Shown piece after piece: positions 63,585-64,000 of a stretch of DNA of 64,000 nucleotides. Position 1 is the first letter of the stretch, and every line of letters begins with the position of its first letter. This stretch comes from Flavobacterium petrolei (GTDB taxonomy: Bacteria > Bacteroidota > Bacteroidia > Flavobacteriales > Flavobacteriaceae): positions 124,001 through 188,000 of the forward strand of contig NZ_QNVY02000005.1 in NCBI RefSeq assembly GCF_003314435.2, in the 5' to 3' direction. The notes under the pieces were generated by a model. That model did no database searches, was not told the DNA's origin, and saw only the letters and a list, made by a program, of their open reading frames with translations. Made by a program: the position numbers and the translations under genes.

Positions 63585-64000
63585 GACGTATCATTTTTTT
63601 TACTGCATTTACAATATCATTTTTCTGCGGAATCGAAGCTTCTTCCAAATGTGCAGGGTAGGGAATGGGAACTTCGACACCGCACAATCGCTGTACAGGA
63701 GCATCCAAATCATAAAATGCCTTTTCCATAATTCGCGCACTAATTTCTGACGAGATACTGACGGAACGCCACGCATCTTCAACAATTAAAACCCGATGCG
63801 TTTTTGCAACCGACTCCAGAAATGTACGTTCATCCAAAGGTCGCAACACCCGCAAATCAATCACTTCGGCTTCGATTCCGACCAAAGCTAATTCGGCAGC
63901 AGCCTCCAGACTTTTATAAACGCCCGTTCCATAAGTGATAATCGAAATAGCAGATCCTTCGCGTAACACTTTGGCTTTGGTAATATCAATAAAACCTAAA
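63577..64000 (-). CDS. 2-oxoacid dehydrogenase E1 component, beta subunit, cut by window edge
   Basis: The C-terminal 140 residues are visible; the frame continues beyond 64000 ([15 protein letters not shown] at the edge), so the true start is outside. The transketolase C-terminal domain shows [49 protein letters not shown] and [17 protein letters not shown], typical for the beta subunit of pyruvate, acetoin or branched-chain dehydrogenases. The E1-alpha gene probably lies just outside. Which 2-oxoacid is used cannot be decided here. Confidence 0.9.
   Translation of the reverse strand, partial: LGFIDITKAKVLREGSAISIITYGTGVYKSLEAAAELALVGIEAEVIDLRVLRPLDERTFLESVAKTHRVLIVEDAWRSVSISSEISARIMEKAFYDLDAPVQRLCGVEVPIPYPAHLEEASIPQKNDIVNAVKKMIRHD

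Noticed and set aside
1..64000. tRNA, rRNA, CRISPR arrays, insertion sequences or prophage genes
   Set aside because: No tRNA-like cloverleaf, rRNA core, regularly spaced repeat, transposase or phage structural gene was recognised by reading; a dedicated search could still find degenerate ones.

Overview
The window is AT-rich DNA from a member of the Flavobacteriaceae, most likely Flavobacterium or a close relative. Supporting evidence: TonB-dependent receptors with a CarboxypepD_reg-like N-terminus, several small families restricted to Bacteroidetes (DUF6048, DUF6452, DUF6095, DUF6146, DUF6787-like), absence of clear Shine-Dalgarno sequences, and promoter boxes of the Bacteroidetes type (TAnnTTTG, sometimes with TTG upstream). 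I saw no rRNA, tRNA or CRISPR array. Both edges cut a gene.

Region 1-45.7 kb is mostly ordinary chromosome. It opens with a LytTR response regulator and a large two-component-propeller histidine kinase (cut by the left edge), then a duplicated TIGR02757 gene of which one copy is truncated, a LolD-like ATPase, msrA and small envelope proteins. Next come serine biosynthesis (serC, serA) with a LuxC-like acyl-CoA reductase and a ferredoxin, a methyltransferase pseudogene with two in-frame stops, a TonB receptor, ychF, an FMN reductase with pncB, and topoisomerase IV (parE, parC) followed by TerC, a lipoprotein, a Qnr-like pentapeptide protein and murQ. An AraC regulator precedes a second outer-membrane receptor. 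RNA methyltransferases (a THUMP enzyme and RlmD), a ZIP transporter, OsmC, an SGNH hydrolase, cysM, DUF1003, Smr, an EamA exporter and a cysteine desulfurase follow. Genes are separated by many strong intrinsic terminators, and three copies of a dispersed intergenic repeat are visible.

Region 45.7-64 kb is different. Every gene lies on the minus strand and the content looks like a stress and envelope-maintenance island: a GT4 glycosyltransferase with a GH130 glycosidase/phosphorylase, MlaE-MlaF-MlaD lipid transport, a Ca-type P-type ATPase, a decayed universal stress protein, CbpM-CbpA chaperones, YceI, a solo retron-type reverse transcriptase with a candidate structured RNA upstream, a phospholipase D/cardiolipin synthase, a site-2 protease with CBS domains, a D-lactate-dehydrogenase homologue lacking two catalytic residues, an acyl carrier protein, and E2 and E1-beta subunits of a 2-oxoacid dehydrogenase (cut by the right edge). 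Tight spacing from 58.9 to 64 kb suggests one operon. The most promising places for new biology are the solo retron, the catalytically altered dehydrogenase inside the E1-E2-ACP operon, and the GT4/GH130 pair.
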